Positions 31,962-37,832 of a stretch of DNA of 37,832 bases are shown here, piece after piece. Source of the stretch: Candidatus Gastranaerophilales bacterium (GTDB lineage Bacteria > Cyanobacteriota > Vampirovibrionia > Gastranaerophilales > Gastranaerophilaceae); contig CAAGHI010000053.1 in the NCBI GenBank assembly GCA_900769645.1, positions 1 through 37,832 on the forward strand. The letters run 5' to 3'. Both the position numbers and the translations under genes were made by a program. The notes beneath the pieces were generated by a model, which worked only from the letters and a program-made list of their open reading frames with translations, made no database searches and was not told the origin of the DNA. Every line of letters starts with the position of its first letter. The stretch's first letter is position 1.

Positions 31962-32552
31962 TTACTCTTCCGGTGGTGGAGGAGGGCAAGGTCCTTCAGG
32001 TCTTGGTCCATTTGGTCCAAATGCAGGGTGTCCGCCTTTTTTATGTTCTTTTTCGAACTTTTTGCGACCTTCATCTTTCATTTTCTTCAATTCTTTCAAT
32101 TGTTTTGATGTTAGAATTGCTTCAAATTCTTTCATGTTTTGCATTCTTATATCGTGGATACCACGTTTAAGAGCACCGATTTCTTTGTGCAATTGTTCAA
32201 TTTGAGCTTGTTTGTCTCGTTCTAGCAATTTAGATTGTTTAATGCCTTCAATCTCACCACGTTTTTCTTTAAGCTTTGTCATAAGCGGTTGCATTTGCTC
32301 AAATCCTTTTTTGCGAATTGCTTCAGCTTTTGCTTTTTGCTCATTTGTCAATTTTAAACGTTTTTCAAATTCTGCATTTCTTTTTGCAAAATCTGGACCT
32401 TTGGGTGGTTTTTGGCAGTTGCAAGGAGCTTGTTTAGGACAATTGCAATTTGGTTTCCCACAGTTGCAAGGAGGTTTAAAATCTGATGCGAATGCAGTGG
32501 TTGCTGTTGCAAAAACCAACAGTGTTGCCATAGCTAATGATTTTTTTAACAT
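31962..32552 (-). CDS. Exported Spy/CpxP-like (LTxxQ) protein with Cys-rich N-terminus
   Basis: The 196-aa product has a signal peptide (MLKKSLAMATLLVFATATTA, cleaved near AFAS). The mature N-terminus holds six Cys in CNCGKPNCNCPKQAPCNC (residues 29-46), a likely metal-binding cluster. It then has the two LTxxQ motifs, LTNEQ (68-72) and LTSKQ (147-151), in a long helical region as in Spy, CpxP, ZraP and CnrX. The C-terminus is Pro/Gly-rich (PEGPCPPPPPEE). It is the third gene of an anti-sigma/sigma operon, 22 bp after the sigma gene, so it is probably a target, sensor or chaperone of that envelope-stress system. Confidence 0.82.
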   Translation of the reverse strand: MLKKSLAMATLLVFATATTAFASDFKPPCNCGKPNCNCPKQAPCNCQKPPKGPDFAKRNAEFEKRLKLTNEQKAKAEAIRKKGFEQMQPLMTKLKEKRGEIEGIKQSKLLERDKQAQIEQLHKEIGALKRGIHDIRMQNMKEFEAILTSKQLKELKKMKDEGRKKFEKEHKKGGHPAFGPNGPRPEGPCPPPPPEE

Positions 32553-32574
32553 GTAATATCCTTTCTTTTTTTTA

Positions 32575-33072
32575 TTATAATAAGTCTTTCAATAGGTTTG
32601 CCAATTCTTTTTTGGCGTTGTATAATCTCGATTTTATTGTACCGACAGGACATTTTAGCTTGAATGCTGCTTCCTCATACGTGTAGCCATATATTTCGCA
32701 AAGCATTACAACTTCTCTAAACTTTGGCTTTAGTGAGCCTATCGCCTCTGTTATTTGTCTTTGTCTGTCGTTTGAAATCACTCTGAGCTCTGGAGTAGAT
32801 TTCTTATCTTTGATTGTGTTCAAAATCTCATCATCGCTTGTTAGTGCGTCTTGATTGCGTTTTTGAATAGATCTTAGGTAGTCTTTCGACACATTTTTTG
32901 CAATAGTATTTATCCAGCTCTTGAAACTCCCTTGTTCTTTATATTTTTCAGAGCTTTTCCAAACTTTTACAAATACCTCTTGCTCTAAATCTTCATTTGT
33001 TTCTTTTGTAATCAGTCTTATAATACTTCTTACATTGTTTTGATTATTTTTTATAATCTCTTTGAAATCCAT
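32575..33072 (-). CDS. ECF-type RNA polymerase sigma factor
   Basis: The 165-aa product has region 2 (EDLEQEVFVKVWKSSEKYKE, then FKSWINTIAKNVSKDYLR) and region 4 (EAIGSLKPKFREVVMLCEIY, YEEAAFKLKCPVGTIKSRLY), with nothing larger, as in group 4 sigma factors. It follows the anti-sigma gene by 3 bp, consistent with coupled synthesis. The probable target promoter GAAC-N16-CGTT lies before the anti-sigma gene. The signal may be metal or envelope stress given the Cys-rich Spy-like protein downstream. Confidence 0.93.
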   Translation of the reverse strand: MDFKEIIKNNQNNVRSIIRLITKETNEDLEQEVFVKVWKSSEKYKEQGSFKSWINTIAKNVSKDYLRSIQKRNQDALTSDDEILNTIKDKKSTPELRVISNDRQRQITEAIGSLKPKFREVVMLCEIYGYTYEEAAFKLKCPVGTIKSRLYNAKKELANLLKDLL

Positions 33073-33075
33073 TAA

Positions 33076-33420
33076 CTATTCCACCATCAATAACCCGTAC
33101 GAATCAACCGGAAAACCGAAGTCATCGGCACTTAACGTTGTTCCATACTTAATGATATCAGAAACATTGGAATTAAGGTTCACAACGCCTAAAACTGTTC
33201 CACTAAACAGGATTGCAAAGACGGCACATGCCATTTTTAACTTTGCAGCAGACTTTCGTTTTTGGGTGTAATACGGCTTTACCTCTTTTAAAAGGTTTGA
33301 AACCTTATCCATCTGCTCTTGTTCTCTACGGCAATCTTCGCATTCTGCAATGTGCTTTTTTAGCATTTCTTCATTGCCAAACGTAAATATTGCCTCATAT
33401 TTTTTGCATTTGTCTGTCAT
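33076..33420 (-). CDS. ZAS-type anti-sigma factor, membrane protein
   Basis: The 114-aa product has the zinc-binding anti-sigma motif H23-x3-C27-x2-C30 (KKHIAECEDCRRE), a single membrane helix at about residues 63-81 (MACAVFAILFSGTVLGVV) and a short external tail of about 33 residues. It should hold the co-encoded ECF sigma at the membrane until a signal releases it. It is the first gene of the operon with the sigma factor and the Spy-like protein. GAGGT precedes the ATG. Confidence 0.88.
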   Translation of the reverse strand: MTDKCKKYEAIFTFGNEEMLKKHIAECEDCRREQEQMDKVSNLLKEVKPYYTQKRKSAAKLKMACAVFAILFSGTVLGVVNLNSNVSDIIKYGTTLSADDFGFPVDSYGLLMVE

Positions 33421-33443
33421 TTTATTAACCTCTATACTAATAT

Positions 33444-33467
33444 AACGATAGAAAAATAAAAAAGTTC
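33444..33467 (-). promoter_or_regulatory. Candidate ECF-type autoregulatory promoter
   Basis: On the minus strand GAAC (33464-33467), 16 T-rich bases, then CGTT (33444-33447). The AAC-N16-CGT architecture is typical of ECF promoters. It lies 24 bp before the anti-sigma ATG. Confidence 0.5.
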
Positions 33468-33566
33468 ATTTGCGAAAAAAGTTTTTTCATTTTATTATTA
33501 CAAATGGTTAATATACTAGCAAAAATTTTTATTTACAGTTTTTACTAGCTTGGGAAAAAATAATAA

Positions 33567-34235
33567 ATGGCTAATTTTAATACAATAAAAAATATATGTA
33601 AAAAATTGGGCGAAAATAATAAACCGACGTATGTTGTAATGTCAATTGCTGCAGTAAAAGGAATTTGCAGACCGACATTCACGATGATGGATAAAAAAGA
33701 AAAGCCCGAAACTAAAAAATATACAGCTTTGAGAGAAGGCTTAACAGAGGTTATTGCAATTCCTGTTTATTGGGGTTGTGGTGAAATAGCTGCTAAGTTT
33801 GGCAAATATGTCGTATCAAAAGGCATGGATAAAAAACTTGCAGCATTAGAAGCTAAAGGTGAAAAATATACTCCGGAAGTTAAAGAAGCTATGAAAAATG
33901 CTTCAATCAAAAAAGGTCAAACAGGTTTGATGTTTATTGGTGTTTGTACAGCTGCTTTGTTTGTAATTCCGGCTGTATGTTCCGCTGTTATTAAACCTAT
34001 TATGAATGCAATGGGACTCAAAGCTCCAGATGATAATAAAAAAGCTAAATCAGGCGATAAAAAGTTGGATATTACAGAAGGTGTAAAACAGGAGCAACCT
34101 GTGAATGTTGCACAAGCTGTTCAAAAAGTTCAAGCTCCTCAACTACTTCAACAACCCGTAAAACCAATTGAAAAGCCACAAATGCAAACCTTGTTTAACG
34201 GTTCTGCATCAGGCATGAAAGTAGGTGGCTTATGA
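33567..34235 (+). CDS. Two-helix membrane protein, paralog A, unknown function
   Basis: The 222-aa product starts MANFNTIKNICKKLGENNKP. Hydrophobic segments lie at about 56-75 and 119-143 (GLMFIGVCTAALFVIPAVCS). The C-terminal 60 residues are Lys/Gln/Pro-rich and probably disordered. CRPTFTMMDKKEKPETKKYT aligns with GRPGFILIDNDIDPATKKYA of the next gene, and AVIKPIMNAMGLK with AFIHPALRFLGLE, so the two are paralogs. No known family comes to mind. ATG 33567 is preceded only by a weak GGGAAAA site. The next ATG overlaps its stop (ATGA). Confidence 0.65.
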   Translation: MANFNTIKNICKKLGENNKPTYVVMSIAAVKGICRPTFTMMDKKEKPETKKYTALREGLTEVIAIPVYWGCGEIAAKFGKYVVSKGMDKKLAALEAKGEKYTPEVKEAMKNASIKKGQTGLMFIGVCTAALFVIPAVCSAVIKPIMNAMGLKAPDDNKKAKSGDKKLDITEGVKQEQPVNVAQAVQKVQAPQLLQQPVKPIEKPQMQTLFNGSASGMKVGGL

Positions 34236-34897
34236 TAACTGCAATTTCTAAGGTAATTACAAATCCTACGCTTGTCAGTGTTGCTCAAAACACAAACGCA
34301 TCAGTTGCAAGTGAAACGGTTTTGAAATCAGTTGGTAGACCTGGGTTTATTTTGATTGACAACGATATAGATCCGGCAACTAAAAAATACGCTGCTGCAA
34401 AAGAATTTTTGTATCAGGCAACTTGTTTAGCAATCTATATGGCGCTTGTTGGTCCTGTATTTAAAAACGGCGCTTTTAAGTTAGCTAAAAAATATATTTA
34501 TAAAGGTGCAGAAGGCTTTGACAAGTTCAAAGGCTTGAATGAGTATCTTGCATACCACAAACTTGCAGATAAATCATTGACCAACAGAACAGCATCTTTG
34601 ACGAAGGATCATTCGATTTATAAGTTTGAACATGACGGCTTGCGAGATGATTTGTTGAAACAAGAAAAGCCTAATATGTATCCACATATTAAAGGCGCAA
34701 TTGAACTTGGTAGCACAATCGGTTCTGTTCTTGGTTTGGCAATCTTAGCTCCACAAGTAAGCCATGCGTTTATTCATCCAGCGCTTAGATTTTTGGGATT
34801 AGAAGAAAAGAAACCGAAAGCGGAAAATACTCAACCTCAACAAAATCAAGTTGCATCAGAAAATGCAAAGGCAAAACACGTAGATACAAAAGCGTAA
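34232..34897 (+). CDS. Two-helix membrane protein, paralog B, unknown function
   Basis: The 221-aa product overlaps paralog A by four bases and is translationally coupled to it. Hydrophobic stretches at about 66-80 and 149-180 (LGSTIGSVLGLAILAPQVSH) occupy the same places. The middle differs and has extra charged residues (HKLADKSLTNRTASLTKDHS). The C-terminus is polar. A heteromeric membrane complex of A and B would explain the arrangement, but this is inference. Confidence 0.65.
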   Translation: MITAISKVITNPTLVSVAQNTNASVASETVLKSVGRPGFILIDNDIDPATKKYAAAKEFLYQATCLAIYMALVGPVFKNGAFKLAKKYIYKGAEGFDKFKGLNEYLAYHKLADKSLTNRTASLTKDHSIYKFEHDGLRDDLLKQEKPNMYPHIKGAIELGSTIGSVLGLAILAPQVSHAFIHPALRFLGLEEKKPKAENTQPQQNQVASENAKAKHVDTKA

Positions 34898-34946
34898 ATT
34901 CTCATCATCTGGTATGTGTCGAGTAATTTGTTGGCAGAAATAATGG

Positions 34947-35082
34947 CTCTTTCCAAGGGAGAGAGCGGGTTGTTCGCTGATGGCGTAGGAAGCACACGGC
35001 GGCGTGTAGCCGGCGGAGCATTCCGTAGACCACAACCAAGCAAAGAGGTTGTTAATGAGCTAGAGCGAATGTTACAGCCATC
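34947..35082. repeat. GC-rich dispersed repeat, copy 2 (about 136 bp)
   Basis: It matches 11055-11198 (for example GGAGCATTCCGTAGACC and AGCAAAGAGGTTGTTAATGA). In one frame it reads GESGLFADGVGSTRRRVAGG and continues PSKEVVNELERML. Most differences from copy 1 keep that frame apart from a stop, so a coding ancestry is possible. Confidence 0.8.
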
Positions 35083-35157
35083 AAGAGATGGGTTCGCAAA
35101 TGCTATTCCAATATTTCTTATACACCCCCTCTTCCACAGTTGTAAGTCTCACTAATC

Positions 35158-35189
35158 ACAGTGACCTCCACACCAGGGGCGGTCACTGT
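35158..35189. repeat. Hairpin at the end of the AMIN-like gene
   Basis: ACAGTGACC (35158-35166) pairs with GGTCACTGT (35181-35189) across 14 bases. It is 10 bp beyond the stop of the 35199 gene. There is no U run on the minus strand, so termination is uncertain. Confidence 0.5.
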
Positions 35190-35198
35190 TGTTAAAAC

Positions 35199-35840
35199 CT
35201 AAACTCTTGTAGACATTCTACTTTCGTAACTTCTTATTGTTTCGCCTTTAAGAACGTGTTTTGAATAGCTTTTTAAACGATAGTTCATGCTTGGCAATGT
35301 TTTAACTTCTTTTTGGAAGTTACGATACATTGCTTTTTCACGCTCTTTAATTATTTCATTAATGTCTGGTTTTACGATTTTTTTCGGTTTTGAATGTCTT
35401 GCAGAACGCATTACCATAAGTAATAACGCAATTGAAATTATGCACCATGCAATTCTTCCTTCCCCAACGACACTGCTAACAGTGATTGGTGCAGAGTTTG
35501 GTGTTTCAAAAACTATATTAGCTTTAGCGATCCCAGGAGCTTCAATATAGATTTTTAGCTCATTGTTCTTTTCCGACTGGATTGCAAGCCCCTTCACTCT
35601 AGTGGTGTTTTTGTACAAAGTTGTTATGTCCGGCGATTGTTTAATGCCTTTTAAATTAATAACTATTTTGTCAGGGGATTCAATATCTCGTTTAAGTTTG
35701 GCAACATCGTCCGAACGCAAGATAATAGATGTTGCGCCGTCATTGTTGTCGATTACCAAAGAGTTTAAAAAATTCTCTCCCGCAAAGGCACTAACGCCAC
35801 TCATAATAATAATTAATGTAAGTAATATCTTTTTTAACAT
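35199..35840 (-). CDS. Exported AMIN-like protein with a C-terminal membrane helix
   Basis: I start at ATG 35840, which follows AGAGGA by 6 bases and opens the signal peptide MLKKILLTLIIIMSGVSAFA; ATGs further upstream would precede that site. The 213-aa product has a beta-rich domain (KIVINLKGIKQSPDITTLYK, VKGLAIQSEKNNELKIYIEA) resembling AMIN domains, which bind peptidoglycan or target proteins to the envelope. A membrane helix follows at about 130-145 (IAWCIISIALLLMVM), then a basic cytoplasmic tail. The AMIN call is by pattern only. Confidence 0.6.
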   Translation of the reverse strand: MLKKILLTLIIIMSGVSAFAGENFLNSLVIDNNDGATSIILRSDDVAKLKRDIESPDKIVINLKGIKQSPDITTLYKNTTRVKGLAIQSEKNNELKIYIEAPGIAKANIVFETPNSAPITVSSVVGEGRIAWCIISIALLLMVMRSARHSKPKKIVKPDINEIIKEREKAMYRNFQKEVKTLPSMNYRLKSYSKHVLKGETIRSYESRMSTRV

Positions 35841-35968
35841 ATCCATTCCTCTACACATACACAATACTTGATATTTTGAAAACTCACATCAACCGAGAGT
35901 TCTAAGCATGTACAACTATGGATTGATAAATTTGTTAAGTATTGTAACAAACAGGGCGCATGCTGAAA

Positions 35969-35997
35969 TTGAACATTTTGAAAATTGTTTATATTAA
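35969..35997 (+). promoter_or_regulatory. Promoter of the 36029 gene
   Basis: TTGAAC (35969-35974), 17 bases, TATTAA (35992-35997). It is about 30 bp before the start codon. Confidence 0.5.
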
Positions 35998-36028
35998 TGT
36001 ACACACGAGAGATTTAAAGGAGTACAAA

Positions 36029-36406
36029 ATGAGTGATATATTAGCAAAAACTTCACAACAAGAAGCTAGAATGAATAATATTAGAAGCACAAAACCTGCA
36101 AACTCTGTTGAAACATCAGGGTCTTTGGCTATGAATCAACCGACAAGCCTTTTTGCAACAAAGGTTTATGATGTATTTTCATCAAGCAATCCTTTCTCTG
36201 TAGATTATTCTCAATACTCTGATTGCAGTGACACTGTTGCATCAACTGGAGGTTTCTTGGGTGGTTTTTCAAGCGCATACTCAACACTTTCAGCTTCAAC
36301 AGGTTCTGATAGCGCATCTTGTTCCGGTGGAAGTGACGGAGGTTTCTCCGGAGGTGCAAGTGCTTCTTCTTGCGGTTCTTCAGGTGGATTTACTTCAATG
36401 TGCTAA
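36029..36406 (+). CDS. Ser/Gly/Cys-rich small protein of unknown function
   Basis: I start at ATG 36029, 6 bases after AAAGGAG. The 125-aa product has a polar N-terminus (MSDILAKTSQQEARMNNIRS) with no signal peptide. The low-complexity C-terminal half consists of Gly, Ser, Ala, Phe and four Cys (GGFLGGFSSAYSTLSAST, CSGGSDGGFSGGASASSCGS) and ends in Cys. Such a leader-plus-core layout recalls some modified-peptide precursors, but no modifying enzyme is nearby. A structural or surface role is equally possible. A promoter and terminator frame it as a single-gene unit. Confidence 0.7.
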   Translation: MSDILAKTSQQEARMNNIRSTKPANSVETSGSLAMNQPTSLFATKVYDVFSSSNPFSVDYSQYSDCSDTVASTGGFLGGFSSAYSTLSASTGSDSASCSGGSDGGFSGGASASSCGSSGGFTSMC

Positions 36407-36452
36407 CAAGTTGTAAAAAAGGATTGAAAATAAGAAAAAGAAATACATTATT

Positions 36453-36480
36453 TGACGGTTACAAAGGCCGTCATTTTTAT
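36453..36480 (+). terminator. Terminator after the Ser/Gly/Cys-rich gene
   Basis: TGACGG (36453-36458) pairs with CCGTCA (36468-36473), then TTTTTATTTAT. Confidence 0.65.
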
Positions 36481-36527
36481 TTATAAATGAAAGTAGTCTT
36501 TATAGATGATAAGGTTTGTTGGCTGGC

Positions 36528-36794
36528 ATGGACAAAAAATATTATACATATATTCTTTTGACAGAGCAAAATACGTTGTATTGCGGTTATACAGATGATG
36601 TTGAGAAACGTTTTCAAGCACATATTGAAGGTAGAGGGGCAAAATATACTAAAAGCCATAGACCTGTAAAAATTGTTTATCAGCGAGAATTTAGTACGAA
36701 GTCAGAGGCAATGAAAGAGGAGATTAGAATAAAACACCTTTCTCGCAAAGCAAAACTTGAGCTGATTGATGCTTGTAGGGTTGAAAATCGCTAA
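36528..36794 (+). CDS. GIY-YIG nuclease-family protein (UPF0213/YhbQ-like)
   Basis: The 88-aa product has the GIY-YIG core: YYTYILLTEQNTLYCGYTDD, where TYI and YCGYT stand for GIY and YIG, followed by R-containing EKRFQAH, then KYTKSHRPVKIVYQREF and EAMKEEIRIKHLSRKAKLEL. The length is that of single-domain UPF0213 proteins, whose cellular role is not settled (DNA repair has been suggested). I use ATG 36528; TTG codons at 36516 and 36519 are alternatives. Confidence 0.88.
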   Translation: MDKKYYTYILLTEQNTLYCGYTDDVEKRFQAHIEGRGAKYTKSHRPVKIVYQREFSTKSEAMKEEIRIKHLSRKAKLELIDACRVENR

Positions 36795-36838
36795 AAATAT
36801 GATAAAATAGGATTATGAAGATGAGAAAGGAGTCTAGT

Positions 36839-37639
36839 ATGAGAAAGTTTAATTTAAGAAGAGCTCTCGGGGGGGGGGGCAATCGTGAAGAAGCACGTGT
36901 AGCTTTAAGTTTGGACGATTATGTAGGTCGGCTGCCAACCTACATAAGGAAAGCCGCCTTTACCCTCGCCGAAGTTCTCATCACCCTCGGTATTATCGGT
37001 ATTGTTGCTGCACTTACAATCCCTTCTCTTATCCAAAAATATCAGATGAAGAGTTTTGAGGTTGCGTTTAAAAAACAATATTCTGTTCTAAATAATACGA
37101 TTAACTATATTCAATTGAATTCTCAACTGTCGGAATGCTATGTTACAATAGACTATTTGCCTGATACTAATGGAAATTTGGTCCAACAATATACTGGCAA
37201 AAACTCAGATTGTCCTGCGCTGAAAAAAGAGTTGATTTCAAATTTGAAGTTGCAACAGGTCCCAAAATATTCAAAATACACATCAAGAGAAAAGGTTAAA
37301 GAAGATGGAGTTCTTATAAATCCAACAGTTGCGTATGATGCTGTAATTCTAAATGCGAATGCATATTTGTTACCAGATGGAGCTGTAATACTAATGACCG
37401 AAAATAATTCAAGTAGCGGATATCTGAATGATACAATTATTGTTGATGTGAATGGGCAAAAAGGTCCTAATAAGTGGGGATATGATGTCTTTTGGCTAAG
37501 CTTGGTATCAAAAAATAATGTACTTAGATTGAGTGATGAGTATGCTTCGCTTGCAGAAAAAGGTGGGAAATTGCCAAGAACAATTTTGATGAATTTAAAA
37601 GATAACAGTAATACAGATAGGCGCTGGGGAAAGTATTAG
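36839..37639 (+). CDS. Prepilin-type protein, phase-variable, in frame at a G11 tract (ON)
   Basis: ATG 36839 follows AAAGGAG by 7 bases; an upstream ATG at 36815 would precede that site. The 266-aa product reads MRKFNLRRALGGGGNREEAR, with the four Gly encoded by G11 plus C. A 40-residue leader precedes A/FTLAEVLITLGIIGIVAALT, the prepilin peptidase site and helix, with Glu at +5. The globular part has Cys in LSECYV and NSDCPALK. It is the open counterpart of the 3655 gene. Leaders of classical prepilins are shorter, so this extended leader carrying the G tract is unusual. The protein is probably a minor pilin or pseudopilin-like surface or secretion component. Confidence 0.85.
   Translation: MRKFNLRRALGGGGNREEARVALSLDDYVGRLPTYIRKAAFTLAEVLITLGIIGIVAALTIPSLIQKYQMKSFEVAFKKQYSVLNNTINYIQLNSQLSECYVTIDYLPDTNGNLVQQYTGKNSDCPALKKELISNLKLQQVPKYSKYTSREKVKEDGVLINPTVAYDAVILNANAYLLPDGAVILMTENNSSSGYLNDTIIVDVNGQKGPNKWGYDVFWLSLVSKNNVLRLSDEYASLAEKGGKLPRTILMNLKDNSNTDRRWGKY
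36869..36879 (+). repeat. G11 homopolymer tract, in frame
   Basis: Eleven Gs begin 30 bases after the ATG, exactly the position of the G9 tract in the 3655 gene. Eleven is open, as predicted from the G8/G11 rule. Confidence 0.85.
36919..36947 (+). repeat. Palindromic insertion inside the pilin leader
   Basis: TTATGTAGGT (36919-36928) pairs with ACCTACATAA (36938-36947), and the loop GGC-T-GCC pairs further. Relative to the 3655 gene it accounts for about 18 extra bases, a multiple of three, so frame is kept. Confidence 0.65.
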
Positions 37640-37832
37640 TAGTTGTTTAGTATTTTTCTAATCTATCATCTTACTCATGAGAGTGAGTTAGATACCTCTT
37701 TGATAATTTTCGTAATAAAAAAGACCAACTAATCGTTAGTCTGGGAAAAAGGGAAAGGAAACAATATTTTTGTTGAGTGAGACGTGAGACGTGAAAAGTG
37801 AAAAGACCTTTACGCTCACTTTCGCTCAGATA
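37640..37832. other. Downstream intergenic region, truncated by the window
   Basis: No gene is seen. ACTAA-TCG-TTAGT near 37727 is a weak hairpin. The last 56 bases begin a hairpin-type repeat. Confidence 0.5.
37777..37832. repeat. Start of a third hairpin-type intergenic repeat
   Basis: GTGAGACGTGAGACGTGAAA followed by AGTGAAAAG (to 37805) resembles the reverse complement of the right arm of the groES-groEL element (29060-29088). TTACGCTCACTTTCGCTCA resembles its TTCGCTTCGCTCATT middle. The element runs past the window end. Confidence 0.6.

Larger units (their letters stand above)
34898..35198. other. Intergenic region with a GC-rich repeat and a hairpin
   Basis: It contains the second copy of the repeat at 11055-11198 and a 9-bp hairpin at 35158-35189. 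An open frame of 79 codons crosses it (34916-35155, GTG start), but its sequence is that of the repeat, its counterpart has a stop, and no ribosome-binding site precedes it. I do not call a gene. Confidence 0.6.

Noticed and set aside
34916..35155. 79-codon open frame starting with GTG
   Set aside because: It lies on the GC-rich dispersed repeat, has no ribosome-binding site, and the other copy is stopped in the same frame.
1..37832. tRNA, rRNA, CRISPR array, integrase or complete insertion sequence
   Set aside because: I looked through intergenic regions for cloverleaf ends, regularly spaced repeats and transposase-like frames and found none. The repeats are irregular hairpins and not CRISPR.

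Overview
The window looks like a chromosomal segment of a low-GC, strongly A/T-rich bacterium. Several features suggest a gut Gastranaerophilales (Melainabacteria/Vampirovibrionia, the non-photosynthetic sister group of Cyanobacteria) or a close relative. These are prepilin-type proteins with the signature FTLAEVLITLGIIG, the ruvX-DUF1292 pairing, short intergenic hairpin repeats, and several two-helix or short proteins that match no family I can name. The assignment rests on pattern memory and has not been tested. No rRNA, tRNA, CRISPR array, integrase or complete insertion sequence was seen.

Layout. Bases 1-570 are intergenic repeats. Next come rpsL-rpsG (minus strand, strong promoter, terminator), a membrane-anchored unknown, a leuD-like subunit, and a histidine-phosphatase-fold protein lacking its catalytic His. 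These are followed by a pilin-like gene put out of frame by a G9 tract, a decayed toxin-antitoxin remnant, a TPR protein, secreted unknowns, a glycosyltransferase-like protein, an M48 protease and glmS (to about 11 kb). From 11 to 17.6 kb lie a metallopeptidase-like gene put out of frame by a G10 tract and bracketed by direct repeats, a HEAT-like protein, a DUF2229 protein, and an operon of a TPR protein, lgt and an Fsr-type MFS exporter. From 17.7 to 23.4 kb a plus-strand operon holds a stand-alone ClpX-type zinc finger, a large alpha-helical unknown, ruvX, DUF1292, an ATPase-less protein made of six Clp_N half-repeats, tilS and hpt. After that come a large phosphohexomutase, tandem plsC acyltransferases, a second G10-interrupted metallopeptidase, groES-groEL separated by a hairpin repeat, and cysK. 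The right end has an anti-sigma/ECF sigma/Spy-like operon, a pair of paralogous two-helix proteins, an AMIN-like protein, a Ser/Gly/Cys-rich protein, a GIY-YIG protein and an in-frame G11 pilin-like gene.

Main observation. Four genes from two unrelated families carry a homopolymeric G tract of 9-11 bases close to the start codon. In all four, 8 or 11 Gs would join the ribosome-binding site and ATG to the long downstream frame. As written, one gene is in frame (G11) and three are not (G9, G10, G10). The bases after the tract are related even between the two families. The simplest reading is a set of surface or effector genes switched by slipped-strand mispairing. Transcriptional slippage or homopolymer assembly error are the alternatives. 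A second theme is a pair of Clp-adaptor-like proteins without ATPase in one operon. A third is an ECF sigma cassette with a Cys-rich Spy-like protein and a plausible autoregulatory promoter.
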